Shown piece by piece: positions 52,087 to 61,008 of a DNA stretch of 64,000 nt. A program made the translations under genes and the position numbers. The stretch comes from Eutrophocola sp049446715 (GTDB taxonomy: Bacteria; Pseudomonadota; Gammaproteobacteria; Pseudomonadales; Pseudohongiellaceae): NCBI GenBank assembly GCA_049446715.1, contig JBMTQX010000002.1:68390-132389 (forward strand), read 5' to 3'. Each line of letters opens with the position of its first letter. The first letter of the stretch is position 1. Below the pieces are notes generated by a model. It had not been told where the DNA came from, made no database searches, and saw only the letters and a list, made by a program, of their open reading frames with translations.

Positions 52087-52542
52087 ATGGAACGCAGGGA
52101 TTTACTGGCACTGGCGGGCGTATTGACTGTCGCCGGCGCATCGTCATCAGCACTGGCCCAGCACGGCGAGGGCGAACTCAAGGCCAAACTGATTCATGTT
52201 TTCGCCACATCGGACGGGGGCTCCCGCGTTCAGGTGGTCGAGATTTCCAATAACGCCGGCAATATTCCGGTCACCGGCATGTCTGCCCGGGCCTATGCCC
52301 GCAACGCCAGCCGCGGTGAAGACTGGCACCAGGCCCCGGCCAAGCAGTTTGCCATCAACATGATGGGCGACCTGGAAGTGGAAGTTTCCGATGGCACCCG
52401 CATGCCCATCGGGCAGGGCGACCTGGTCTACCTGGAAGACATCACCGGCGTCGGCCATGTCACTAGGGTGAAAAGTGAAGTCACCAACCTGTTTATCCAG
52501 GTGGATCAATCCTGGGATATGCTGAAATGGGCCAGGGGCTGA
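52087..52542 (+). CDS. exported cupin-like protein
   Basis: 151 residues from an ATG with GGAGGGG upstream. A twin-arginine-like start (MERRDLLALAGVLTVAGASSSALAQ) suggests Tat export. The mature part has a cupin look: FATSDGGSRVQVVEISNN, a middle QFAINMMGDLEVEVSDGTRMPIGQGDLVYLEDITGVGHVTRV with the LGDxxxxDG...GDxxxxxxxxxH pattern, and a final hydrophobic strand. The metal ligands are not complete by eye. The partner is unknown; it precedes the peroxiredoxin. Confidence 0.7.
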   Translation: MERRDLLALAGVLTVAGASSSALAQHGEGELKAKLIHVFATSDGGSRVQVVEISNNAGNIPVTGMSARAYARNASRGEDWHQAPAKQFAINMMGDLEVEVSDGTRMPIGQGDLVYLEDITGVGHVTRVKSEVTNLFIQVDQSWDMLKWARG

Positions 52543-52693
52543 AAAAAACAGCAGGTCGGCATAGGCCCGCCGGGCCGTTTGCCGACAGCCTGCGGCAACG
52601 GTAGAGCTTTCATCAGCGATGTTCTAATATCGGTTTCCCTGACACGTAAAATGTATGCACAACCTTCACACACTCAATCAAACGGAGAAAGAC

Positions 52694-53170
52694 ATGACGA
52701 TTGCAGTAGGCGACAAAATTCCTTCAGTCACCTTGAAAACCATGGGCGCAGACGGCCCCCAGGACATCGCTACCGACGCCCTGTTCGGCGGCAAGAAAGT
52801 AGTCATGTTTGCCGTGCCGGGTGCGTTTACCCCGGGGTGCTCCATGACGCATCTGCCTGGCTATGTGGTCAATGCCGATGCCATCCTGGAAAAAGCCGAC
52901 GAGATCGTGTGCCTGTCAGTCAACGATGCCTTTGTGATGGGTGCCTGGGGTGAAGCCCAGAATGCCGAGAAAATCACCATGCTGGCTGACGGCAATGCCG
53001 AACTCACCAAGGTCATGGGCACTGAACTGGACGGTTCCGGTTTTGGCCTGGGAACCCGCTGCAAGCGCCTGGCCATGATCGTGGATGACGGCACCGTGAC
53101 CCACCTGGCCATTGAACCCCCGGGTGAAATGGGCGTATCCACCGCAGAGGCCATTCTCGAAGAACTCTGA
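52694..53170 (+). CDS. peroxiredoxin, Prx5 type
   Basis: 158 residues. The peroxidatic Cys49 sits in PGAFTPGCSMTHLPGY, the Prx5/AhpE-like motif with its conserved Thr. KVVMFAVPG and VCLSVNDAFVMGAWG follow, as does ELDGSGFGLGTRCKRLAMIVDDG. It reduces peroxides using glutathione or glutaredoxin. The start at 52694 follows ACGGAGAAAG. A terminator follows. Confidence 0.92.
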   Translation: MTIAVGDKIPSVTLKTMGADGPQDIATDALFGGKKVVMFAVPGAFTPGCSMTHLPGYVVNADAILEKADEIVCLSVNDAFVMGAWGEAQNAEKITMLADGNAELTKVMGTELDGSGFGLGTRCKRLAMIVDDGTVTHLAIEPPGEMGVSTAEAILEEL

Positions 53171-53193
53171 TAAACCGGTACTACCGGACTGGA

Positions 53194-53239
53194 AACGGGA
53201 TGTGCAGCCCCCATATCAGGACTGACGTCCCGTTTTTTT
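53194..53239 (+). terminator. rho-independent terminator after the peroxiredoxin gene
   Basis: AACGGGA (53194-53200) pairs with TCCCGTT (53228-53234), followed by TTTTTATT. The loop is long (27 bases) but itself may pair (GTGCAGC...). Confidence 0.7.
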
Positions 53240-53289
53240 ATTGACTGCCGGAACCTCGGAACTGACAACCTATTGATGATGACAAGCCC

Positions 53290-53712
53290 ATGACAGATTT
53301 TTCCTTTCTCAGCGCCTTCAGCGGCGGCATTCTCATCGGCCTGGCGACTGTGCTCATGATGCTGGGCAATGGCCGTATTACCGGTATCAGCGGCATTCTT
53401 GGCGGGCTGGTCAAACCGGAGCGCGGGCAGGTGTCCTGGCGCCTGGTGTTCGTGGTCAGCCTGGTGCTCGGTGGCACCCTGTATCCCTTGCTTTGGGGCA
53501 GTGAGCTGGCGGTTGAGTTGGGTTCGCCGTGGTGGGTTTATGTCATCGCCGGCCTGTTCGTCGGCGTGGGTACCCGTGCCGGTGGCGGGTGTACCAGTGG
53601 TCACGGCATCTGCGGCCTGGCCCGGTTTTCCCCGCGTTCAATGGTGGCCACAGTCACGTTTATTGCCACGGCCGCCATCACCCATACGGCTGTCCGGCTG
53701 ATAGCAGGTTGA
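53290..53712 (+). CDS. YeeE/YedE family transporter, N-terminal half protein
   Basis: 140 residues with four membrane segments. GLATVLMMLGNGRITGISGI and GTRAGGGCTSGHGICGLAR (Cys101, Cys108) are the YeeE/YedE motifs with conserved cysteines implicated in sulfur-compound import (TsuA-like). It acts with the next gene, which carries the second half of the fold. It is 19 bases upstream of its partner. Confidence 0.9.
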   Translation: MTDFSFLSAFSGGILIGLATVLMMLGNGRITGISGILGGLVKPERGQVSWRLVFVVSLVLGGTLYPLLWGSELAVELGSPWWVYVIAGLFVGVGTRAGGGCTSGHGICGLARFSPRSMVATVTFIATAAITHTAVRLIAG

Positions 53713-53731
53713 GGAGCTGAGGAGAAATCGC

Positions 53732-54178
53732 ATGAATGATGATAAACAGGCACTCGGTTTCGGTAATCTCCTGGTCATTATTGCCAGCGGCATATTCTTC
53801 GGGCTCGGTCTGAGCGTATCGGAAATGGTGAACCCGGCCCGCGTACTGGGCTTTCTCAATGTGCTGGGGCCATGGGATCCCACGCTGGCCTTTGTCATGA
53901 TGGGGGCACTGTCTGTGGCCGTGCCGGGTTTCCAGTATGCGCGCATCATGAACAAGCCGTTGCTGGCGCTCACCTTCAACCTGCCCACCAGGAAAGATCT
54001 CGACAAAAAGCTCATTACAGGCGCCGTTATTTTTGGCATGGGCTGGGGCCTGGCCGGCATCTGCCCGGGGCCGTCACTAGTCGCCCTCAATACGCTGGAT
54101 GCGCGCATCCTGCTGTTCGTGGTCGCCATGCTGGGTGGCATCTTTCTGCACGACCAGGTGCTCAACCGCCAGCACTGA
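53732..54178 (+). CDS. YeeE/YedE family transporter, C-terminal half protein (DUF6691-like)
   Basis: 148 residues, four membrane segments. GLGLSVSEMVNPARVLGFLN and GMGWGLAGICPGPSLV (with the second conserved Cys) match the second half. The pair probably forms one inner-membrane importer for thiosulfate or a related sulfur species, or exports sulfur compounds; this cannot be decided here. The ribosome site is GGAGCTGAGGAG. Confidence 0.9.
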   Translation: MNDDKQALGFGNLLVIIASGIFFGLGLSVSEMVNPARVLGFLNVLGPWDPTLAFVMMGALSVAVPGFQYARIMNKPLLALTFNLPTRKDLDKKLITGAVIFGMGWGLAGICPGPSLVALNTLDARILLFVVAMLGGIFLHDQVLNRQH

Positions 54179-54363
54179 TCTTCCCATTGACCGGACACCT
54201 GACCGAATATCGGTTTGCAGTGCTGTTGCGCATTGATCGTTTGGTCTTTCCTGCCCTTGAAATTTGCCCCTGGTGTTCTTAAATATGAATTGCACACTAA
54301 AAGTGCATTAATTTCCTAACCTGTTGTCTATCGGTTACCAAACCAGAACTTGGGAGCAATAGC

Positions 54364-55740
54364 ATGACAATTGCAGCTCGTTATTTTCCTCGCGTACTGT
54401 TGGCCGGCTTCATAATTTTTGGCGCAATAGCTGGCAATAGTGCTCAGGAAACCCTACCCACGGCGCGCCCGGGCATTGCCCCGGTGCTTGAGAAAGTCAC
54501 TCCGGCAGTGGTCAATATCGCGGTCACGGGACACACCGCACCACAGCAAAATCCCTTATTGAACGATCCTTCCCTGCGGCGTTTCTTCGATATACCGGAC
54601 CAGCCGTCACGACCGACCCAGGGTGCCGGCTCCGGGGTCATCATCGATGCCGAGCAGGGCTATGTACTGACCAACCATCATGTGGTCAATAACGCCGACG
54701 CCATCGAAGTCACCCTGTCTGATAAGCGTACCTATCCGGCGACCTTGATCGGCAGCGATGCCGGTACCGATATCGCACTGCTGCAGATAGAGGCTGAAAA
54801 CCTCAGTGAAGTGCCGCTGTCTGACTCCGAAACCCTACGAGTCGGAGACTATGTTGCGGCCATCGGTAACCCGTTCGGTATCGGCCAGACCGTCACGACC
54901 GGCATTGTCAGTGCGCTGAGTCGCCAGACCGGTATCAATGCCGACGGCTATGAAGACTTTATCCAGACTGATGCATCCATCAACCCCGGGAATTCCGGTG
55001 GCGCGCTGATCGACTTCCAGGGCCACCTGGTGGGCATCAACTCCGCGATCATTGCGCCTTCCGGCGGGAACGTGGGTATCGGTTTTGCCGTGCCGATAAA
55101 TATGGCCATGGCGGTTGTTGATCAGCTGCTGGAGTTTGGTGAAATACGCCGCGGCATGCTCGGTGTGCGTATCACCGACCTGACCCCGGATGTCGTGGAA
55201 GCACTGAACCTGAAAGTCCGCACCGGCGCCGTGGTTTCCAGTGTGGAGCCCGGTTCCCCGGCGGAAGCCGCAGGCATTCAGGCCGGCGACATTATCGTGG
55301 CGGTCGGTGACGAGATCATTGAAGGCGCTTCTGACCTGCGCAACACCATCGGTTTGACCCGTGCCGGCAGTGAAGTGGCGATCGGCCTGATCCGAGACAA
55401 CACACGCGTTGATTACGATGTCCGTATCGGCAATGCCTCGGACGTGGCTGACAGTGGCATGAAAGCCAGGTCTTCGTCTGTACTGGAAGGCGCCGAGCTC
55501 AGTGAAATTCCGGCCAACCATGAAGCCTTCGGTAAAGTCAGTGGTGTTCTGGTGACCAACGTGGTCCAGGGCAGCCGCGCTTTCCGCAGTGGCCTGGAAA
55601 TAGGCGACATCATCACCGCCGTCAATCGCGCGCCGGTCACATCCCGCAGCGAACTGGCGGCAGCGCTTGATGCCAACGCCGGGACTGTGGCCATGAATGT
55701 CTTGCGCGGTAATCAGCAGTTGTTCCTGATCATGCGCTAA
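54364..55740 (+). CDS. degQ: Do family periplasmic serine protease (DegQ/DegP-like)
   Basis: 458 residues with a signal peptide ending near GNSAQ. The catalytic triad is His106 (TNHHVV), Asp136 (GTDIALLQ) and Ser211 (NPGNSGGAL). Two PDZ domains follow (RGMLGVRITDLTPD... and FGKVSGVLVTNVVQGSRA). It degrades or refolds misfolded periplasmic proteins. The symbol is a best guess among DegP/DegQ/MucD. It is preceded by GGGAGC and followed by a strong terminator. Confidence 0.92.
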   Translation: MTIAARYFPRVLLAGFIIFGAIAGNSAQETLPTARPGIAPVLEKVTPAVVNIAVTGHTAPQQNPLLNDPSLRRFFDIPDQPSRPTQGAGSGVIIDAEQGYVLTNHHVVNNADAIEVTLSDKRTYPATLIGSDAGTDIALLQIEAENLSEVPLSDSETLRVGDYVAAIGNPFGIGQTVTTGIVSALSRQTGINADGYEDFIQTDASINPGNSGGALIDFQGHLVGINSAIIAPSGGNVGIGFAVPINMAMAVVDQLLEFGEIRRGMLGVRITDLTPDVVEALNLKVRTGAVVSSVEPGSPAEAAGIQAGDIIVAVGDEIIEGASDLRNTIGLTRAGSEVAIGLIRDNTRVDYDVRIGNASDVADSGMKARSSSVLEGAELSEIPANHEAFGKVSGVLVTNVVQGSRAFRSGLEIGDIITAVNRAPVTSRSELAAALDANAGTVAMNVLRGNQQLFLIMR

Positions 55741-55747
55741 AAAGCAT

Positions 55748-55785
55748 TTCCGGCATGGCCTGCATGGACCATGCCGGAATATTTT
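55748..55785. terminator. rho-independent terminator after the Do protease gene
   Basis: TTCCGGCATGG (55748-55758) pairs perfectly with CCATGCCGGAA (55769-55779) around a 10-base loop, followed by TATTTT. 11-base stem. Confidence 0.85.
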
Positions 55786-55815
55786 CACCTGTGAAACTTA
55801 AGGAGGTTACTCGAA

Positions 55816-56415
55816 ATGAAGTGGTTCACCCATTCCCTGTCAACCCTCAAGGGTTTGGCAATATTCATGCTGTTATCCATCTTCACTGCTGCCACGGTTC
55901 AGGCTGCCGCCAGCCTGACCCTTACAGGCAAGTCGACGGACGTCAAGTACGAGTCCGACAAGGACATCCGTATTTCCCTGATCGACTGGTCTGTGCCTGT
56001 GCAGCAGGCCGCCGTGGAAAATGCCTGGCGCCAGTACCAGGATGACGGTGACCTGGAGACTTTCCTGGCCAGCGTTGAAGACCAGGATACCCGTGGTTAT
56101 GTCTTCTCTGCAGCCGCCACCGGCTATCGCATCAAGTATGCCTGGCAGGAAGAGGCCGACAACGGCAGGCACATGCGTTTCCTGGTCACGCCGGGCCTGA
56201 AAACCCGCAATCCCTACCTGTGGAATACGCCCAACAACACCTCGCCGGCGTTTACTTTTGTGGAAGTGCGTCTCCACAACGAAACCGGTGAGGCCAAGAC
56301 CTCGCTCGATGGTGCCATCGTCCTCAATGAGCAGGGCAAGCTGACCCTGGACCGCTTCGAGACCATGAAACTGTTCGCTACCATGGAAGACAGTACACCG
56401 TACTACCTGGAATAG
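55816..56415 (+). CDS. exported hypothetical protein
   Basis: 199 residues. A signal peptide (IFMLLSIFTAATVQAAA) precedes a beta-rich mature part (LTLTGKSTDVKYESDKDIRIS, NAWRQYQDDGDLETFLASVEDQD, YRIKYAWQEEADNGRHMRFLV, FTFVEVRLHNETGEAKTSL, FETMKLFATME). The ribosome site is GGAGGTTACTCG. No family is recognised. It lies between two terminators, so it is a monocistronic gene. Confidence 0.75.
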   Translation: MKWFTHSLSTLKGLAIFMLLSIFTAATVQAAASLTLTGKSTDVKYESDKDIRISLIDWSVPVQQAAVENAWRQYQDDGDLETFLASVEDQDTRGYVFSAAATGYRIKYAWQEEADNGRHMRFLVTPGLKTRNPYLWNTPNNTSPAFTFVEVRLHNETGEAKTSLDGAIVLNEQGKLTLDRFETMKLFATMEDSTPYYLE

Positions 56416-56470
56416 TTCGCATCCTCTGCTCGTGGCCTGAATCACAGGGCACGGTGCGATTCCACAAACA

Positions 56471-56507
56471 AATGCCGGCATGCTTTAATGGCTGCCGGCA
56501 TTTTTAT
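56471..56507 (+). terminator. rho-independent terminator
   Basis: AATGCCGGCA (56471-56480) pairs with TGCCGGCATT (56493-56502), then TTTATT. It ends the exported hypothetical gene; the stem is close to the AEC gene start at 56524. Confidence 0.8.
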
Positions 56508-56523
56508 TGCCGGTGGAACGTGC

Positions 56524-57459
56524 ATGCATATCATTGAAACCCTTTTTCCGATTGTCGCCATCGCCTTCCTGGCCTGGCTGGCGGCACACAAACAGTTCCT
56601 GGCTGACAGCGAAGTGCGCGTGCTGGACCGGATAACCTTCACCTGCCTGGTGCCCAGCATGCTGTTTTATGGCACGGCCACGGCCAACCTGCCCGTGGTC
56701 ATGGACTGGTCACTGCTGTGGGGATACTACCTGGCCATCTTCGCGGTTTACCTGGCCGGTATGGTGATTGCCCGTCTGCGTTATGGACCCGGGCAGGTGC
56801 GCATGGCGGTTATCGGCATGGGCTGCGCGTATCCCAATGTCACGGTGCTGGGTATACCCATCTGTCTGGAACTGCTTGGTGAGGCCGCCTTTGCGCCGAT
56901 GTTCATGCTGATCGCCTTCAATAACCTGCTGATTTTTTCGTTTGGCACGTTCGTGGCGGAAATGCAGCGTGTGGAAGGCAGTACAATGCGCTCACATCTG
57001 TTCAATGTCGGCAAGGAACTGCTGAAAAATCCCATCAGCGGCAGTCTCATTATGGGTGCTGTCGTGAACCTGGCCGGTGTGCCGGTTTACACGCCAGTGC
57101 TTGATGCCCTGGAGCTGCTGAGCCGGGCCGCCATTCCGGCAGCGCTGATTGCGCTGGGCGCCGGCCTTAACCGCTACCGTATTCGTGGCGAGATACCCAT
57201 GGCGCTGGTGCTGACAGGCATGAAACTGATGGTGCTGCCCGGGGTGGTGTGGCTGCTGACCTTCCAGGTGTTCAGTCTCGACACATTATGGGCACAGACC
57301 GCGGTGCTGCTGTCATGCATGCCAGTGGGTATTTCCGTCTATGTGTTTTCCATTCGCTACCGGTGCGCTGAAGACCTGGTCGCCACGGCGATTGTCCTCT
57401 CCTGCATGCTTAGTGTGGTCAGCATCAGTTTTTATGCCTGGATGATGGGCGTGAGCTGA
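56524..57459 (+). CDS. AEC family (auxin efflux carrier-like) transporter
   Basis: 311 residues with about ten membrane segments. The marks are LPSMLFYGTA-like LVPSMLFYGTATAN, GCAYPNVTVLGIPICLELLG, GSLIMGAVVNLAGVPV and ALIALGAGLNRY. Bacterial AEC proteins carry small carboxylates such as malate; the substrate is not readable. The ATG at 56524 is chosen over 56488 because the latter lies in the terminator stem. Confidence 0.88.
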   Translation: MHIIETLFPIVAIAFLAWLAAHKQFLADSEVRVLDRITFTCLVPSMLFYGTATANLPVVMDWSLLWGYYLAIFAVYLAGMVIARLRYGPGQVRMAVIGMGCAYPNVTVLGIPICLELLGEAAFAPMFMLIAFNNLLIFSFGTFVAEMQRVEGSTMRSHLFNVGKELLKNPISGSLIMGAVVNLAGVPVYTPVLDALELLSRAAIPAALIALGAGLNRYRIRGEIPMALVLTGMKLMVLPGVVWLLTFQVFSLDTLWAQTAVLLSCMPVGISVYVFSIRYRCAEDLVATAIVLSCMLSVVSISFYAWMMGVS

Positions 57460-57485
57460 GTGTGTACTTGCGTGTATCGGGGATT

Positions 57486-59378
57486 TTATTCAGGCAGGCA
57501 GTCGCCGCTGAGCATGCCGGTCATTGACAGCACAATGAAGTAAAACCCGAGCTGGTTGTTGACGACACAGGTCCCGGTGATCACCGGGTTTTCGAAGGTG
57601 TTTTCATCCGAACCGCTGTCGATAAAGACTGCCAGGCTGGGCGGGCCCTGGTTGGCGCGGGCGGGCATGTCATCGATGTAGGTATCCCTGCCCGCAAAGT
57701 CATGGAACAGGACGATGGAGCGATGCGCGGCAGCGCCGATGCTGAAGCCGCCCATGACATAGCGGTCGTCACCATCATGATCCTCGAACAACACCATGCT
57801 GCGATCCCAGGACAGGCCGGACGCCACAAATTGCCTTGTGCGGTAATCATCATTGCCACCTTCCTCCAGGAAATAACTGACCCCCATGTGCGCTCCCCAG
57901 CCGAAGTTGTAGCGCGAACCCAGGTAGCTGTCGTCGGCCTGGCCGCCGTCACGAAACAGGCCGAGCCCCAGGAAGTAACCACCACCTTGGGAGAAGGATC
58001 CGGCGGTGTAGTGATCCTGGCCGGCGATATCCTCGAGAATACCGATGCCGCCTGGTGTCATGAAACGCACGCCAACCCCGATGCCCTGGCTCCAGCTATC
58101 TGACAAACCAGGGGTCCCGTAACTGGTAGGGGACAGTCCTGTGGCCTCGTAGACATCATCACCCCCGGCATCGACCATGACACCCAGTGCAGAGGTCATG
58201 CCCACCCCCTGGCCCAGTCCCATGACCTGGTAGCGGTCATGCCCGGCTTCATCCAGCAGCATGCCCGCCCCGAAGAACGAAAATCCCTGCGCCATGGTGC
58301 GTGCATCATATTCATCATTACCGGCGAGGTCATGCAGGATGCCGACCCCGAATATACCAGTGCCCTGGGACTGGGAATTGGCATGGTAGGAATCGTCACC
58401 GGCCAGGTCCGTGAGCAGAGAAATGGTGCCAATGCCGGCGGCATAGCCTCCAGGCATCTGTGCGTCATAGATATCGTTGCCGGCGAAATCCAGGATCAGC
58501 TGCGGCAGGCCGCTCCAGGCATCCAGCGTGCGCAGTGCGTAAATGTCATCGCCGCCCAGGTCGGCAAGAAACAACAGGTTGCCGGTACGCAGCCGCAGTT
58601 CACCGGTGCCGCCAAAAATAATGCGGCCGTAAGCTGTGGAAAATTCGCGGATGATGCGGCTGTCGGCATTCTCGGCGTTTGCCATCAACTGGTAAACGTT
58701 GTTGCGCCAGGCAGGTTCCTGAAACTGGCTCCATTGTTCAGCCAGGCAGAAAATCGCCGGCAGGTCGGCACTGTTCAGTAGGTCGGTGTATTCGCCGAGG
58801 GTGAGCAGGTTGTCCTCGGAAAAGGCGCCGCCAAAAGGGTAAGCCTGGATCAGGCCCATCATCAGCGGATGATTGTTGCGCAAAAAGTCGTACTGCCCCT
58901 GGGTCAGCTGGGCGTGGTAGCCCGCCACAATGTCGCCCGCCAGTTGTTCGATCTGCCCGGCGGCAGCATCCAGTGATGCGGGCATGGGGAACGGGGTCCA
59001 CTCACAGGTGAAATCGCTGTAGTTCACGGCATGCAGGCGGCCCAGCGTCTTGCTTAATGAGGCGCCGGCCTGCCAGTCGGGCAATGCGGCCATGCTGCTG
59101 TGCAGGGTCTGCTGCAGACGGGAAGGATCGTCCGCCAGTGTATGAAAGGGTGCGGCCATCTCGCCACGCGGCAGGCGTTCGTAGAACACGGTGCGCAGGG
59201 TGTCGTACACCTGGTCGATGGTGTTCTTGTAGGCGGGCTGTGCTGCCAGCCAGTCCTGGGTGTGCTGTAGCGTCAGGTCCTCGTCGGTGCGAGGTGTGTT
59301 GTTGATGGACTGGGCACTGGTGGCGCTGGTGGTGGCGGCCAGCAGCAGCGTGATCAGAATATGGTAATACCTGGACAA
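57486..59378 (-). CDS. exported protein with about 12 D-x-x-G-x-D-x-Y repeats
   Basis: 630 residues. A signal peptide (HILITLLLAATTSATSAQ) and an alpha-helical N-terminal region (to about 260) are followed by about twelve repeats carrying D/E-x-x-G-x-D-x-Y (DLGGDDIY, DFAGNDIY, DLAGDDSY, DLAGNDEY, DEAGHDRY, DAGGDDVY, DIAGQDHY, EEGGNDDY, DHDGDDRY, DFAGRDTY among them). They are spaced about 20-45 residues apart, with intervening QGxGxxGxGxL stretches. It ends with a cysteine-containing tail. The acid/glycine motif resembles RTX calcium repeats at wider spacing, so a calcium-stabilised solenoid is plausible. No family is recognised. Confidence 0.75.
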   Translation of the reverse strand: MSRYYHILITLLLAATTSATSAQSINNTPRTDEDLTLQHTQDWLAAQPAYKNTIDQVYDTLRTVFYERLPRGEMAAPFHTLADDPSRLQQTLHSSMAALPDWQAGASLSKTLGRLHAVNYSDFTCEWTPFPMPASLDAAAGQIEQLAGDIVAGYHAQLTQGQYDFLRNNHPLMMGLIQAYPFGGAFSEDNLLTLGEYTDLLNSADLPAIFCLAEQWSQFQEPAWRNNVYQLMANAENADSRIIREFSTAYGRIIFGGTGELRLRTGNLLFLADLGGDDIYALRTLDAWSGLPQLILDFAGNDIYDAQMPGGYAAGIGTISLLTDLAGDDSYHANSQSQGTGIFGVGILHDLAGNDEYDARTMAQGFSFFGAGMLLDEAGHDRYQVMGLGQGVGMTSALGVMVDAGGDDVYEATGLSPTSYGTPGLSDSWSQGIGVGVRFMTPGGIGILEDIAGQDHYTAGSFSQGGGYFLGLGLFRDGGQADDSYLGSRYNFGWGAHMGVSYFLEEGGNDDYRTRQFVASGLSWDRSMVLFEDHDGDDRYVMGGFSIGAAAHRSIVLFHDFAGRDTYIDDMPARANQGPPSLAVFIDSGSDENTFENPVITGTCVVNNQLGFYFIVLSMTGMLSGDCLPE

Positions 59379-59445
59379 GCGAGGCTCCCTGAACTGGTGT
59401 GTCGCCGATGCATTAACACACAGGGCGTGAACGGGCCAAACGGAG

Positions 59446-61008
59446 TCAACGGTTTGGCAGGCGATTCACGAGTTGCAGCAATGCCGGCTGGAAACGATGG
59501 ATGACAATCAATAGTGCTGCGCAGAACAGCAGCACAGGCCAGGAGCCCCAGACAGAAAAGGGGGTCTGGCCGCGAAAGACCTGAAGCTGTCCCTGCAACA
59601 CCTCGGCCTGGAACTGTTCCGTGCGGGCGACAATGTGGCCTCTCTCATCAATGATGGCCGAGACACCGTTATTAGTGGCACGCAGCAGGTAGCGGCCGTT
59701 CTCCAGTGCGCGCATGGCGGCCATCTGCAGGTGCTGCAACGGACCCCAGGAGGCGCCGAACCAGGTGTCATTGCTGATGGTGACCAGGAAATCGGCTGAT
59801 GCGGCCCGGTGTGCGACAAAATCGGGATACACCACTTCGTAGCAGATGTAGGGTGAATAACGGTAGCCGCCAGCAGTCAGCAAGGGCTGGTCGGCGGGGC
59901 CTTTTTCCAGTGAGGACATGGGCAGGGCAAACAGTTGCAGCAGGGTGGCAAAGACACTGCGCAGCGGCACGTACTCGCCAAAGGGCACCAGTTTCTGCTT
60001 GTGGTAGATGCCTTCCCCCACCCCAAGGCTGGTGATGCTGTTATGCAGGCCGGTGCCGGTTTCGCCAAAGATACCGGTAATTAGCGTGGTGTCCGACCGG
60101 CGGGCCTGGGCGGCAAAGGTATTAACCGCCGTGTTATTGCGGCCATAGACAAAAGGCAGGGCTGTTTCTGGCCAGACAATGACATCGGCGTTCCAGTACG
60201 GGGCAGTCAGCCTGTCATAGGTGGCCAGGTTGTCATCAATGAAGTCGCGATCGAATTTGCGACCCTGGTCGATATTACCCTGGACCAGGGCAACATCCAG
60301 CGTGGCATCGGCTACCGGCTCCACCCAGTTGAGGCTGGATGACAGGGAGGTCAGCACCCAGAGAAAGAACAGTACTGTCGGCAGATAGCTGCGGGCCACG
60401 GCATAACTGGAGCCAGTCCGGCGCCAGATCAGCACCATCTCGCCCAAGGCGGCGCCGGAAAGCACCACCACGAAACTGATGCCCATCACGCCGAATATCG
60501 GCGCGAGGCCGGCAAAGGCCGAATTCACGTGCGGGTAGCCCATGTAGAGCCAGGGAAAACCGGTCAGCAGCCAGCTGCGGCACCATTCCCCCAGCACCCA
60601 GATGGCACTGAAACTGAGCAGGTAAAAGGACTGGTTGTACCAGCGCTGGGTGACCCAGGCCTGCACCGCAAAGAGCAGGGCCAGGCCCATGACAAATAAC
60701 GCGGTGAGGAAACCGGCAAAGGCGGGAGCGGTATTACCGTAGACATGGATGCTGACATAGACCCAGGACACGCCAACGCCAAAAAAGCCGGCGCCATAAC
60801 ACCAGCCGATGATGGCCCCGGTTCGTGGTGAGGTGTGTTTTAGTGCGGTGTAGAAACCGAGGACGGAAACCAATCCCAGCAGCCACATGTTGTGGGGACT
60901 GAAGGCCAGTGGCGCCATGGCACCGGCCACCAGAGCCAGCAGCGCACGACTCCATACAGAAGGGCCGGCAGTAGCGGAATCGGGCGTGGTTGGGGATTCC
61001 GCAACCAT
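59446..61008 (-). CDS. lnt: apolipoprotein N-acyltransferase
   Basis: 520 residues: six to seven membrane segments, then a nitrilase-like periplasmic domain. The catalytic triad is Glu281 (WPETALPF), Lys339 (KQKLVPFGEY) and Cys389 (CYEVVYPD). It adds the third acyl chain to lipoproteins such as RlpA and LptE. Its start overlaps the corC stop by one base, so it is the last gene of phoH-ybeY-corC-lnt. Confidence 0.95.
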   Translation of the reverse strand: MVAESPTTPDSATAGPSVWSRALLALVAGAMAPLAFSPHNMWLLGLVSVLGFYTALKHTSPRTGAIIGWCYGAGFFGVGVSWVYVSIHVYGNTAPAFAGFLTALFVMGLALLFAVQAWVTQRWYNQSFYLLSFSAIWVLGEWCRSWLLTGFPWLYMGYPHVNSAFAGLAPIFGVMGISFVVVLSGAALGEMVLIWRRTGSSYAVARSYLPTVLFFLWVLTSLSSSLNWVEPVADATLDVALVQGNIDQGRKFDRDFIDDNLATYDRLTAPYWNADVIVWPETALPFVYGRNNTAVNTFAAQARRSDTTLITGIFGETGTGLHNSITSLGVGEGIYHKQKLVPFGEYVPLRSVFATLLQLFALPMSSLEKGPADQPLLTAGGYRYSPYICYEVVYPDFVAHRAASADFLVTISNDTWFGASWGPLQHLQMAAMRALENGRYLLRATNNGVSAIIDERGHIVARTEQFQAEVLQGQLQVFRGQTPFSVWGSWPVLLFCAALLIVIHRFQPALLQLVNRLPNR

